This document shows positions 1 through 13,195 of a stretch of DNA of 64,000 nucleotides, in pieces. Location: the NCBI GenBank assembly GCA_022577435.1, contig JAKOON010000027.1, positions 6,010,800 to 6,074,799 of the forward strand, read 5' to 3'. Origin of the DNA: Embiotoca jacksoni (lineage: Eukaryota; Chordata; Actinopteri; Embiotocidae). The notes under the pieces are model-generated. The model was not told the DNA's origin and searched no databases. It saw nothing but the letters and a program-made list of their open reading frames with translations. The translations under genes were made by a program, and so were the position numbers. The stretch's first letter is position 1. Every line of letters starts with the position of its first letter.

Positions 1-143
1 CATTGCTCTCTCTCTCTGTTCATTCTGTGGGAGGTGTCTGGAGGGAGGGGAAGTGGGGACTCCCTTGTTTAGCCGGTTTTTATTACTGACAGGCAGTGAT
101 GTCATTTCGGTGACGGATCGGAATTCCCTGCTTTTCTCCAAGG

Positions 144-145
<2 letters not shown>

Positions 146-231
<86 letters not shown>
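146..231. repeat. (GT)n microsatellite, 86 bp
   Basis: Uninterrupted alternating GT over 86 bases. Open frames of Val-Cys or His-Thr repeats through it are artefacts of the repeat. Confidence 0.98.
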
Positions 232-232
<1 letters not shown>

Positions 233-443
233 TCCCCGCAGACTTAAAACATGACTTGCCTGCAAATTTGTTGATCCATTCACAAATCCATCCTGTCATT
301 TATTTTCTTCTTTTGCAACACGTACATGCAAATACATGTTTAAACATGCGCAAGAAAATGACTGTCAATTTATACTTTCTAACTTATCACTCCCTCAGCT
401 CCTTGGAGAGACTGTATGATTCACAGCTTCTCACATTGAAGCA

Positions 444-464
444 ACACACACACACACACACACA

Positions 465-519
<55 letters not shown>
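444..519. repeat. (AC)n then (ACGC)n compound microsatellite
   Basis: About 22 bases of AC dinucleotide run straight into about 54 bases of the tetranucleotide CGCA. The second part is alternating purine-pyrimidine and CpG-rich, unlike the AT-rich surroundings. Confidence 0.97.
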
Positions 520-2734
520 CCAACAGAAAGTATCCTGTAATTGTTTGACCTTGTCATTCTCAAGAAAAGCACCAAAGTTCATGGCTGCTCTCGTTAAGAT
601 TTCCTCTGGACTGTCCAAACAAGATAACGTTTGGATATTTATTGAATCCACTCTGTTCTACGTGAATGGCAATAATTCGTCACACAGCTGAAATCTACCA
701 ACCTTTTTGTAATAGGCAGTGCAGCATTCTGGGTAGTGTGTCAGAGAGTGTCCATCTTTTAGCACCAGCTGTGGAAATTTACAGCCTGGCTGACATGCAG
801 TCCTTTGCTGATTTATTAAATTGAATTAATTAAAATAGAGAAACCGTTACAAAGATATGGAGAAGATGAAGGAGAAAGAGACATGTCTACAAGCATGTAA
901 CCCACCACTTGACTGACACTTGCACCCCGTTAGTTAACAGACCTAGAACATTTCATACAGTAAGTAGAAATGTCTTGTGATGTCCTGCTTCAATGAAAAT
1001 GTAAATTTCAAAGCTGGATTCAGGTTTACTGATTATTAACCAGATACAATGGACATACAAATAAAGAAGTATAAATGAGTTGAGCTTAGCGAAACAATAA
1101 ACTTTTGGTAACACAACAGCTACCGTATGTGAAACTGGCAAATCTGATAATGAAGATAAACTAAGATATTTTGGTGACTTTGGAAGTGGGGTGCATTATT
1201 TTCAGTCATCTATGTTTCCCAAACTTTTCTACAACAAAAAATCACAACAAGTTTTTAGGCAAATTCAAACTATAAAAATTCTAACTATGTTTTCAACAAA
1301 ACTTTAAAGGTTTTGGTGCAATGCTACTAAAAGCACTGGAAAAACTGATATGTAGACCCTGAGTTGACACAAATGCAAAAGGTTTTCCAGCTTATCATTT
1401 GTTCAGATAATTAGATTTTTATACAGAAAAAAAAACTATTTATTAATTTGACACGGATGATTATTGAGAAAAAGCAAATTAATTTAAAATAATATCTAAA
1501 ATTGTAGCTCCAAAACTTACAATTACGGAAACAAAAGTTTTACTCAAAACATAGGTTTAAATTGGAGTCAAATGCTTGTTCAAGTTGCCTAGCAATTGAT
1601 ATGAAAATGAAAAATCCAAAGACATCAACAGCCAACTCAAAATATAAGACAGACAGCTCCTACACTAACATTGCCACATTAGTGTCAGCCATCAACAACT
1701 CATTCAATACCAATTTTCATGGAGGTCCAGCCACTAAATCTGACTGCAACACTGTCTGAGCTACATCATACATGGCCAGCATCTCGTTTTAGTGGTACAA
1801 TAGAATTAATCAAACTTTTCCTCGAAAGCTTGAACAACATGAAAAACCACGTCAGCCAAATATGTTTACTTGTTTTACAACATCACCACAAGCCTTGATT
1901 TATATGGTTATTAAATGTCTACTTTGTGTCGAATGCAGGAGAACATCTGTGATGTGTCTGCTGGGGAAGTAAACAACAAGCCTTGGCATTAATGAGTGGG
2001 TCCATCAATGACAGCTGGCCTCAATTACAAAACCCAGACTTTATTGTGGTTCCGAATCAAAGTCTGTAAACTATGTGGTTATAGTCGAGTTGTGAAGCAG
2101 GAATGGCCATTTTAGCCGAAATACTAATCGACATTCACTGGGACTATTCCAGAATTGAACAAAAACACCCCCTCCATCCACCCAACACACAAAGAAGGAG
2201 AGAGAGAGACTCACTCACGCCGTCAACTCGGGATCAGCAAATACCATAAAACCCCCACCTCTAACAAATCTGTTGAGAAACATGTCTTCATCTTTTAAGC
2301 GGGGGCCTTTGTTTGTTCTGCATGTCAAACATCAAACTTCGTCTGATGACAAAACTACCCATTGATTATCTGTGGATGGACCGTCATCTCTGCTTTGCCC
2401 TCAAATGACTGTGCGTTGCTGTGGCAGACTTATGATGTGCCAGTTTTACCTGACAGAGTTTGCACTGCAAATCGTTTTTTTTTTTTTTTTGGGAGGACTT
2501 TTACACAGAACGTTTTGACTGCTGTTTGTACAATAGCATCTAACTTCACAGCGCCAGACATGTTTTACTGGTGCCTTGTAGTAACGTGTTGTTCTACTTT
2601 TGTTGACAAATAATGATTCGCAAACAGCTTTTAGGTGCATTACCGCCATCTTGTGGTGATAGTAAAGCGTTACTAACAGGCGCTGGGAAAAACATTGAAA
2701 AATATATTTTTTCTGACACGATAATAGTTGCTCG

Positions 2735-2990
2735 CCTGACTCTCCCAGACTATTGCTCACAGCTTCAGTTTTCTTCACTGTGATTATAGTCTGGATACGC
2801 TGCTCATATTAGTGTTTGCTCAGCCACTCTGAAGGGCGGACCAATCAACATTCAATGTCGGTGGTTAAGCGCGTTTGTTACGCCTCTTCTTCATTTTGAT
2901 TGGTTGGAAACAGTGACGAGCGCAGCGTTTTCAAAACTCGATGACTGAAAAAAACAACAGCAAAGAAAGTTCGGCACTTAACGCCGATTT
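2735..2990. repeat. Dispersed repeat copy related to 16951-17356
   Basis: It shares the order of short blocks seen at 16951-17356: TATTGCTCACAGCTTC, then CTCAGCCAC followed by GGCGGACCAATCA. The spacing is similar and the intervening sequence has diverged. I read it as an old copy of the same non-coding, MITE-like element. Its ends are approximate. Confidence 0.45.
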
Positions 2991-5900
2991 AACGCTTAGC
3001 ACCTCGTCATGCTGCTGCCGTTGGTTAAAACAATTAAAAAATTACGCTGTCCTCAGGAAGAAAAAGTTTGGTGATTTGATGACTTCAAAAATTGTAACCC
3101 ATCTCGACTGTTAAGCTGGTGTGGACTGACCTGATCCTCACCCTTTCTTACAGTTACCATCAGGTATGCGTGTTAAGCAACTTTGGAAAATTTTATCTAC
3201 AAAGTTGTCTTTCATTTGCTTTTAGACTGAAGTGGGGAAAGACTGTTACATTATGTGCAATCACGTGCTGATGATAACACTGTTGGCAGCTGACTAAACA
3301 GAAACAGTCAAAAAAACACGTCAAGACAGAAAACAGGGATTACCTGAGCAGCTAATTAAATACATGAGATCATGGAGGAACTCTCTTGGAACAGACTTTC
3401 CCGAAACACACTCAAGTTTGTAAGTTTGTACTTGTGAGGAATTCTATAGACATTATGCATTCCCCAATGATCACAACAACGTGCTTAACCCCAGCATGTG
3501 GTCTACTCCAATCATAGTGTGATCTAACCCCAAAACCAAATCTTAACCTCCAAACAGCCATGTGATGAAGTGAAGACCGACCAAAATGTCCTCACTTTAC
3601 AAAGCTGTCCACAGAACACAAACATAGGCCAAGACATTTCGCACACATGGATGCAGTCTTTTCTTCTGCTTGTTCATAAGCCGACAAATTTGCACAACTC
3701 CACTCACGCGCACCAGTGTTTCCATTTCTGATCCCTCTCTAAACACACATGTAGTGTTAAGGTTAGGGCAGGATAAATCAGATCTGACGCGGGGAAAGAC
3801 GCAGACGTGGGAAAAGGACAGCACAGAGTGACACAACTGGAAATATAACATCTGTTATCGCTCAGCATGTCTTCTTAAGTCATATTTCATGAGAGTTATG
3901 CAAATATTCTCAGCACATTTTAGCACGGCAAGTATATGCTTGAACTAACCTTTACTTATCAGGAAGGAGGGAGTTAAAAATGCTGTGTGTGCGTGGGGGG
4001 CGCCAACATTTAACATTAACTTCTGTGGCCTGTAGTACCAAGAGATGTTGTTCAGATGAGCAGCATCCAGATCATTTACCTACAAAATCAATGTTCAACA
4101 ACTCGGACACGAAAAATGACAATCACAGGATTAATCATTTTTTATTATTGCCTAACACACATTCTTCTTGTCTCATGATCATCACTGGACACATTCCTTC
4201 CCTACTTCCTAAAACCAAACACTAAATTTAATCTTAAAGTAAAGTCTTAACTACTAAATTAGGAAGTAAGTTCGTCATTTTGTACAGTATAAAATTCAAC
4301 GTTTTAAAAGTACACAACAATGAAGTATTCATAGAAATACACGCAGGCCCACGAACACATACGTAACGGCTAAGATACACAATTCATAGTTTGGTCACAC
4401 AACTGCTTTTTTACTGGCAGTCTGTTTAAGGTCAAGCCCTTGTTTGATTTATTCTTTTTGTCAGATAACGTATGCAATAACCGAGTCTCCACCCTTGTGG
4501 ATCTGAAACTTTGTGCTCGTAAAGTCTCTGAGATAAAGAGAGAGAGAGAGACACAGACACAGACACAGAGGTGTTTTGACTCGGCAGATACTGAGCGGGT
4601 TGCTGCTGTACATTCAGCTGTGAGTCAATGGCTGACGCAGCTGGGGATCGACTGTGTGGTTTCATAATGACGGGAAGACGAGACAACTACGTCCCCACGA
4701 GGCAGGTCTTAAATCTGTGGTGCGGCGCTGGTGGTTTTAACAACTGGCAGGCCTGTGTGCGGACACATGTACAGCACGTGTACGTCATGGGGTTTTTCAT
4801 AGTCAGCAGACCTTGCTTAACACCATCATGTAACAAGTGTTTTGTATCATTTAATTACAATGAGCAATGCGATGGTGGAAACATACTTGGTTACAAACAG
4901 TTAAAAAAAAAAAAAAAAGCAATGAATCAAATGTTAGATTTAGTTAGGTATTCAAAGTTACTCATTGAGAAGTCAAAATTTTGAATTTGCATAACTAGAT
5001 TTTCCTGCTATCAGATAAGTTCAAGAAGAAAAAAGTAAGAAGATGAGGACAGATGAAAGGACTGAGGCAAGAAAAGAAAATTAGAGGTGGAATCTTTATT
5101 TTATATACAAAGTATAGCCATTGGATCATTGTAGTGGAGCCAAACATGCAATACTTGGCTCTTAAGTGTTATGAAGGAAAAATCAAAACAGAACTATTGA
5201 TGTAAAGAGCCAGTACAGTACCTCAAAACTGTACCTTTCCTGAGTGGCTTACATTCTCAAACCTGTCGCCACAACCTGATGCACAATACACCTATTTTTC
5301 TAATAAACAGAAGAAAATAAGTAATTTGAATAGAATACACTTTAGAATAGATATGCAGCCCAGACTATATTTGATACATGGAATTTTTGTACTTGTATTG
5401 ATGGACTTGAGAGCAAATTTAACATTTTGTTTCTTAACATAACATAAACATGAACTCACAAAAATCAGTGCAGTGCCCATTGCCCTAATGGATAAGCAAA
5501 TCTATCACACAGATCGCTACATCCAGTAGTTATTGGCCTCTTTCTTTAACTTTTCCGTTAAACATACATTTTGTTTGGCCCACATTTGTCCTAAATTTTA
5601 AAAGTAGGCGACTTCGCTCACTTATCAACTCTATAAATACTCTTGTTAGGGTTGTTGTGAAACTGCGTTGCTGGTATGAAAAGGGAAACTCTGGCAGCGT
5701 CATATGATGAGAAATGAGAGGAAGCATCTCTGCTTGCCACAGGGAAGTGATCTTTCCTGAGTGGTCTGTCCAGTCTGTCCTGCAAGGTCATTAACCCTGA
5801 GCTGGACTGATGTGCCCTCACTTAAAGCAGAGAAAAATATCCAGTCTAAAGCATGATGCTGAACATGTCTACAGCCACAAATCTAATATTAATCCTACAA

Positions 5901-7221
5901 TACAACTCTCTGTTCACTTTTACCCACGTGGAGTGCCAATGACCTTATCTTGACACTTTACATAAATTGTTAGTCACCAAACATAAGCAAATTTGACTTT
6001 TGTACACATTTTTGGGAATGTCCAAACATTGTTCATGCCTTAATGGCCTTAAACAAACCATGTTGTGATGTAATGATACTCACGAAAAAGACAAACATGT
6101 TTTCTCACTCAGCTCTAGTGTTATCCAGCTATTCCAATATAGTTTCAATTTGTCCAGGTTTTGAGAAATCTCAGCGATTTCTGCCTTCACGCTAATAATT
6201 GGAGGTGAAGGTGAAGTAATTACGGTGCTCACAGCGTCGACAGTAACTTCTTTGAGAATGTGGGAAAACCCAGCATATTTTTTAAACACATTATCTATAT
6301 GCACAGGCAGGTGTATTAATATAAAGCTTGAGATAAGGGGCTAGGCACCAAACATGAGCAAATCTGGCTTTTGTATAGAGAATTTGTTCAAACATTCCAG
6401 AATTCATTGATAGCAAAATAGTCTAAAACAAGCCTCTTGAAGCCAAAACAACACTGAACCAAGTTTATTTTAAAGGGTCAAGCCCCCCAAATTACAAAGA
6501 GCAACACAAATATTTTAATATCCACTACCACACCAATTACGGGAGGTAAGCATTTATAATTACTTCTAAATTACTGTAGGGGTAAAAGGCGACATTCAGA
6601 GACATTCTTTAATAATTCATGGATGGTCTAAACTAAACCATAAAGGCGTAAATTATATTTGGCTCAGTTGAAAGCCGTCGGACTTGTCAACAAATGGAGT
6701 GCTACTTCATACTGAGCAGGAAATGTTATTACTGAAAGTTATCAGCAAATTGCTCTATGGAATCACTAATACAAACATTGAGTCATATTTTCAGATATAC
6801 AGACATTTCTGAGAACATTGAACCAAACCCCATTACACGTGTTCAATTAGTCTGATAACATTGTGCAAGTAACCCTTAATCACACACACTTTGCCTGATA
6901 AACTGCCATAAACCTGACAAGATGCTGAGATTGCCTTTGTCCCCCCTCAGCGACACAATCACACAGAGCCTAAACCTGTCACACATGTTAAAAAAAAAAC
7001 AACAACACATGCACTCTGCTACTGCCGTCTGTCTGCACACTCAATTACATGTTAGGGAAAAGTCACACACCTGCCCCGCACACTGCTGCACAGCTGCTAC
7101 ATGCAGCAAAGCAAGTCACACGGTTGGAAGAGAACACACTCACCTGATACTTTACATTTACCACATTGCTGGCACATCCTGCAGCTGGAACACAGGGTGA
7201 TGAGGATTTCCTACTCACTCC

Positions 7222-7223
<2 letters not shown>

Positions 7224-7306
<83 letters not shown>

Positions 7307-7312
7307 GTGTGT
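7224..7312. repeat. (GT)n microsatellite with a short ATATAT interruption
   Basis: GT alternation broken once near 7299-7304 by TATATAT. The CT-rich block starts about 85 bases downstream. Confidence 0.97.
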
Positions 7313-7392
7313 ACCAGTCATAGCAGTACACCTACCTCTTTGTGCAGACATGGGTTCTTTCTCAGCAGCAACACAATGCTCTCTCTATTCTT

Positions 7393-7396
<4 letters not shown>

Positions 7397-7480
<84 letters not shown>
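7397..7480. repeat. (CT)n microsatellite
   Basis: Nearly pure CT repeat with one CCCC interruption near 7424-7428. It is part of a longer pyrimidine-rich stretch reaching 7864. Confidence 0.97.
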
Positions 7481-7481
<1 letters not shown>

Positions 7482-7669
7482 GTCTCTGTGTGTGGTAACA
7501 CAGCTCTCTGCTCAGTCTGACGTTTTTCAGCACCTCCTTTCACATGCACTGGCTTTATGAGGAGCAGCAGAGCTTCCCTCCTCCCGCCTACCGCCTCCCT
7601 CCCACTAAGCCCACTCCCCTACTTTCCCAGTGCCTTTAGCTTTTCCTTGCTTACCCCCTTCTCTTCCTC

Positions 7670-7670
<1 letters not shown>

Positions 7671-7704
<34 letters not shown>
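7671..7704. repeat. (CT)n microsatellite, second block
   Basis: CT dinucleotide run inside the same pyrimidine-rich stretch, between C/T-rich flanks. Confidence 0.95.
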
Positions 7705-7706
<2 letters not shown>

Positions 7707-7842
7707 ACACCTTTGTCATTCTCTTTGCCACTGTCACTGTTCCACACCGTATCTTTGTATTTTCTTCTTTTACCCACTTTCCGCATCACCCTTCCTAATC
7801 GAGTTTCTCTGCTGTAACTCTCCCGCTCTCCTCCACTGGTGT

Positions 7843-7864
7843 CTTTTTTTTTTTTTTTTTTTTT
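7843..7864. repeat. Poly-T tract, about 21 bases
   Basis: Homopolymer that closes the pyrimidine-rich stretch. Confidence 0.95.
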
Positions 7865-9058
7865 ATCATTTTCCTTCTGCCTCTCCTTCTTTGTTATTGT
7901 CTCGGTCTTGTAAAAGTGGGTCAAACATGAAAGCAATGTTAGATCTGGATGGCAACTGGAGCTGAACCTGGAGGGACATCAGAGAAAGAAGCAGGGAGTC
8001 TAACTTGCTCTTCTGCTTAAATCCATGATACTCAGCACCCTCATTTTTATAGATGCAATCTGTACTTTCTGTAAAAGGCATCTTAATGGCTTTACTGAAG
8101 TCTATTGTAATCTTTAACCCTAAATTAGGAGCCTATAAAGTCAACTCTAAGAGCATTATGTAAGATTTCTATACAGATTTACACAGTGCTTTCAGTACAG
8201 GATGATAACAAAACGTCAGGGTCATGGCTTGGACACCGATACCTGTTTGCTGTTTGCTGTGTGTGTGTGAGAGAGAGAGCTTTTCAGACACTTTTAAGAA
8301 GGCTAAAAAACAAAGCCGTGACTGTTTTTCAGTCACGGTCACAGTACACTTTAACGACAACAACATACCACCACTGCTCAGCGCTGCTACTGTACTTGCA
8401 TGGGAAGAATCTGCTACCATCAGCAGAAAACGGCTAATATATGGGTGTGATCAGTATGCATGCTAATGTGAATAGCGCAATCACTACAAGTGGTATCTGG
8501 GGAATGCTTTGGTTAGGTTTTTTTTATGGTGGAACCGCAGCTCTACCAGTATTTTGTGCAGTGATTTAAGAAAAACACACATTATTATGACAACAATAAT
8601 CCTCACTTAATGATATTCTAAATGACAAGCTGAATATTTCTTTTTTCAAGACGGTGGTAAGATCCTATTGTTCAACTTGAATGTGCAGACGCTCCATCAG
8701 TCTGTCACAAAATATGAAAATCCTCATTAGTAACAGTAAATATCTATCTATCCAGTGGTGTGCACAGTGAGAGGGCACAGGAGGTTACTTATGCTCCAAG
8801 CGCCCTTATGTACCCATCTTGTTGGTGCTAAGCCGCTTCTGCTCGATTCAATCCAAGTGTCTCAGAAGTGCTGATCTGGTTGTGTCTCAACGCCCCACTG
8901 ATGAGCTAAAATATTAATTTTAACAAGTCATTAAAGTTCAAATATAATTTTTTTCCCCCCACAATCCAATATAAGGTTGGATTTAAAATAAAAAGTGATA
9001 GCCCTAAGTTATGGACAGCAGCTAGTTAACTTGGCATGATCAAATGTTATATCTCATA

Positions 9059-9320
9059 TGTAATTGTAAAACCTGAAGTGTAAAAACATCACGTCATGTT
9101 CTAGGCTATTTCTTAGCCGCCCATGAAACCACAATTTGTTGTTTCTACACTTTGGATTTAACATGAAAGGTTTTGATTGACAGATTTTCTTACCTTTATA
9201 CAGATCAGGGTGGCAGGTTTGCTCTGTTTCCAAACTAGTCTGCTGATTGTAGCCTTACATTTGCAGTACAGTCTTACAAGTGGTAACGACGTCTAGATCT
9301 GTCTGTTAACAGGCAAGCGA
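9059..9320 (-). repeat. Direct duplication, copy 1 (exon-like core 9194-9302)
   Basis: This block matches 10426-10670 in the same orientation. About 133 bases at its left are roughly 90% identical by eye. The next 85 or so differ at only 3 positions. On the minus strand the well-conserved core ends at a consensus donor (AAAG then GTAAGA) and starts after a CCTGTTAACAG acceptor-like site. In this copy the frame that is open in copy 2 meets a stop near the acceptor. It may be a repeat family member or a duplicated pseudo-exon. Confidence 0.8.
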
Positions 9321-10425
9321 GCGAGTGGGTTTTTTTTTTTTTCAAAATGTCAAAACTCTGAATATTGACTTTTTATTTATTTTTTTTACTTTTGCTGTGA
9401 TCTTAGTGCCAAAAAGCTGCAGTGAAATGCAGACTTTCATTCTCAGTTGTTTATATATCTTTAATACAAACTAACGAAGTCCAAATATTTAAATCTTGTA
9501 GAATATAGGATGTCCTGACCCAATTTCTAAGTCCCCAACTGAGTCTTTTAATATTTAGTGCCTCTGATACTTATATTTATTTAAATGTTGATTAAATATG
9601 TATCTGACACATTCAAATAACAGCTGTAACCTACTCAGTCTGACACACTTTAATGTTCACAACAATACTGACAGCCTGGGTTCAAAACTATAAAGATGAA
9701 AGGTTGAATTATTGATGTGACGCCAAGTAATGCTTAACCAGAAGAATGTGACCCCTGAAAGTGATCAGCTACAGAGAAGACATGTCGCTTTGTGGAATTT
9801 GTTGGGACTACAAAACCAGTCCTTTCATGGTTTTACAATGGCCTTGCGCCATAAATAATCTTTGGCTATGTACAGACTTGAACTGGCAGAGAGAACAAAA
9901 ACCCGTTGACAGTCATGTTTTTCAAAACGGAAATTAATCACCTGTGTACAAATTACATAATTTGTTCACACATGCACCCACTCATTGTCATTCGGAAATC
10001 CTGTGAAATGCTTCCAGTGTCATTAAGGAGACCAGCGTCAGCAGGCGGAGGTGGGCAAAACAGTACAGTAATAAAAAGAAGTCATAAAAAGAGAAGCAGC
10101 AGCAGCAGTATTTGAACTGATACCAAGCCATTAACATTCTCCCGATAGGAATCGGCCTGATACCCATACTTTGAATCAGCTTGGAAAAAAATCTCTGTTA
10201 TTAGCAACATAAAACCCTGTTATTATGTACTCTAGGTGTATCTAAATAAGGCTTAATTTCAACTTTTGAACTCATCATATGCGCTTCATCTTGAGACAAA
10301 TGTCAAACAGATTCCTTGTGCCTTAGTCATAGACAAAACAAATCAAGCTACACTTCCAGGACTTCACAGGGGAAAATGGAGTTAAAGCTACAGCAGTTTT
10401 AATGCTTCACTCTCAGAAAAGAAAA
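9321..10425. other. Gene-free spacer between the two duplication copies
   Basis: AT-rich sequence with a poly-T run near 9330 and a short AGC run near 10096. I see no exon-like or repeat signature in it. Confidence 0.5.
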
Positions 10426-10670
10426 TGTAATTGTGAAACCTGAAGTGTAAAAATGTCACGTCATGTTCTAGGTTATTTCTTAGCCGCCCATAAAAACACA
10501 ATTTGTTGATTCTGCAGTTTGGATTTAACGTGAAAAATTTTGATGGACAGATTTTCTTACCTTTATACAGGTCAGGGTGGCAGGTTTGCTCTGTTTCCAA
10601 ACTAGTCTGCTGATTGTAGCCTTGTATTTGCAGTACAGTCGGTACCACTTGTCTATTAACAGGAAAGTGA
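10426..10670 (-). repeat. Direct duplication, copy 2 (exon-like core 10561-10652)
   Basis: Second copy of the block at 9059-9320. On the minus strand a pyrimidine-rich TTCACTTTCCTGTTAATAG precedes a 92-base segment. That segment is open in one frame (it begins KWYRLYCKYK) and is followed by AAAG then GTAAGA. I recognise no protein family. Relative to copy 1 a short piece near the acceptor is inverted (TACCACTTGT here, ACAAGTGGTA there). Coding status is unproven. Confidence 0.8.
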
Positions 10671-12526
10671 ATGAAAGAACATCCATGAGTACAATTCAGA
10701 TCCCTTTCATTCACTTCCTGCTCAATACTTGGAAAAGGATCACTTCATTGTATGTTTCATGAAATTCAACCACAATCTTGTAATTTCCTGAAAACATTTG
10801 ACCTTTTGGACATTTGGTCCTTTATAGAAACCACACCCTTTCATCCAATACATAATCCCAATGATATTTGATCAGTCTAGTGTTTATAGTCCTTGTAGGC
10901 TTTGATGATGGAGAAGTCCGGCTGCCGTCCTAAAGGTAAATTAAGCTGGCAGTGACTGGTGCTGATATGTTTATCCTACAGGACTCGCCCCTCTTTGTTT
11001 TTCAAATGCAAACACTAGTGTCGATAGTTTGTCCTTTCACAATTCTCAGTGTTTCCTCATTTTCCACATTGCTTGATGCAGCAACTTACAGTTCCTCAGG
11101 GGGACAAGAAGGCAAACTTACATAGGCCAGAAGATGAGGAAGAAAATGAGAGGGTCGCCTGGCAAGGCTTGTGATGTTTGTTGGACCACATATTTAATCA
11201 GCAATCAGTGAAATGCGACAATCAATAAATCAAAGTATTATTTCTATGGCCTCTCCTGCTGACTGGCGCCTCGAGGGCTTTTAGTTAGAGAGCAGTTGTT
11301 TAATGAAATGCAACCAAAACAACAATATTTGATTTAGTGTATTCTGATCATCCACGCTGACCTCTTAAAAAGGACCAGTGTACATCATTCAGTTCATACT
11401 GTTTTCACTCTAATAACAGATATCAACAAGCCGCATTGTCAGAAAATGTTCTGACAGAAATGTCCTGTTTTTATTTTATTTACCGACTTGAGGTTTTGTT
11501 GTTTTAAACGGAAATTACTGCATCTTTCATAAAGCTCTGTGTTGGAAATGTTGCAACAATAGAAGTGCAACAGATTTGACTTTGCTTGATGTCCACCACA
11601 TGACCAAAGTCAATTATGTAGGTTAAAAGGTTTAGGGCTCATTTCCATTGTGGTCCTCGACATATAAACAGCAACAATAACACATGGATACAGCTGACAT
11701 GACATCACACATCTGTCCCAAATATGGGTCGTAAGTAGGGGTGTAGGGATTAGGAGTGCCCAGAGACGATCTTGAATCTGGGCCGATCAAGGCATTTTGG
11801 TGATTGGTATTGACTGTATGGAGCTAGTTTTGGCTGTGATCCTTTATTTTATGTAAACTGTCGCATTGGTGTCATAAATGGAGAACAGAGTTTGTGGCAA
11901 GATGCAGTGTAATTGTGATTTTTATTTGTTGTGACACATAAATGTGTTAAACCCAGCTAAGACAACAGATCTGCGTCGAGACAAAACTGTTTTAGAGCCT
12001 TGCAGTAAAAAGTTGGAGCAGTGTTTACTGGCGCGCCTCCTGAACCTACCAGTGTGTGTAGCAGGCCCTTAGTAGCCCAAATATTTGTGACAGATGATAA
12101 CCACCTGTTCAGTAGTCTGTTAACAGTGAAACTGGGTTGAATTGCCTCTTGGTAATCATTACGTGTAATCTACGCAGACTAAGGATTCAACTGCGTGATT
12201 TGTTGTAATGCTCCAGTGTCTGTCACTGACGTTGGAGACGTAATTTGTGACATAGTTTGAAACCTTGCTGTTAATCGCTTTTTATTTGTTTCTGTGTCCT
12301 CTCAGTTTTTAATAAGGATTTACTCATGTCTTCTTGTTTGCTTTTATTGGGCTCCATTAATACGATTTTCAATCAGCAGTGTGAACAAAGCAATAAAATA
12401 TTGAAGTCAACTGTGTAATAAGTAATTATAACTTGCCCCCCCCAATACTGAGGAATATTGGCACTCATGGAGTAGAAAATATATTCTCCTTTTCTGAACA
12501 CTGTCAAAGGTTCTGTCTCGTTATTA
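10671..12526. other. Gene-free stretch
   Basis: AT-rich sequence with no recognisable exon, RNA gene or strong repeat signature. Confidence 0.5.
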
Positions 12527-13195
12527 GGGCCCGAACACCGAATTGTGCGAAAGCCCTATTGTTCTTCAAGGAATTCTTCTTCCCTATTATTCTCGTTCAT
12601 GAAGCTTAATCGCCGTTTTGGTGGCTTTAACATACTCAAAAACTCATGAAACCCATGTCAGTTGTGGCGAAGATGCATGTATTGTAGTGGTTTTTTGCTA
12701 AACTTAACATGACACCATAGTCGCCATTTTTGCCGATTCACACATATTGTGCTTTAACAAACTCCTAAAAAAAAATTCAGACTGACTTGAAATTTTCTCA
12801 GTGCACTCTTTGGGATTAAAAATTGTTAAAAGATTTTGTTTTTATCTATCGGTGTGCCTGTGGCGTGGCGTGGCGCGGCGCCTATTTTGAGCGTCTCGCC
12901 ATGACCGACCTTCTCCAAACTTTACATGTATGATAATTGTAAGGACCTGAAGACCCCTGTATGGTAATATTCGCTCAGTCGTAGCACCCCCTGGTGGAAA
13001 CTGGAAATTCAACTTTTTATACTTTTACATGCTTCGTTGAGCTGATTGATCACATGAACCTAAATTCGGGCCAGAATAGCCTTAACATGTCGATGATGAT
13101 ATATTAAGAAGTTTGTGAGACTTTGTCGAAGGGCGTCACTGTGGCGATGCGACAAATAATGACACAGGGAGTTTTACGTTTAAGGTCAAAGGATG
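12527..13195 (+). mobile_element. Unnamed dispersed repeat (family R), left part
   Basis: It begins with GGGCCCGAACACCGAA, followed by GTGCGAAAGCCCTATTG and text rich in ACTCATGAAA and CCGATTCACACAT. The same blocks occur in reverse orientation in ptpre intron 12 (24536-25097). This copy is cut at 13195 by a gypsy element and resumes at 14846. I see no protein coding. The family is common in fish genomes to my knowledge, but I cannot give its name. Confidence 0.75.

Larger units (their letters stand above)
1..9058. other. Gene-free flank downstream of ptpre, left part
   Basis: I see no coding exon here. The open frames are short, lack recognisable domains, and several simply run through GT, CT or ACGC repeats. 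The stretch holds the microsatellites listed separately, a repeat-like block near 2735, an AG/ACAGAC run at about 4536-4568 and a polypyrimidine block at 7397-7864. Because ptpre reads leftward and ends at 21752, this is downstream intergenic sequence unless an unseen gene begins further left. Confidence 0.6.

Noticed and set aside
8748..8790. Terminal string of a DNA transposon (CCAGTGGTGTGCACAG)
   Set aside because: Only one end is visible and no partner terminus was found, so it was not listed.
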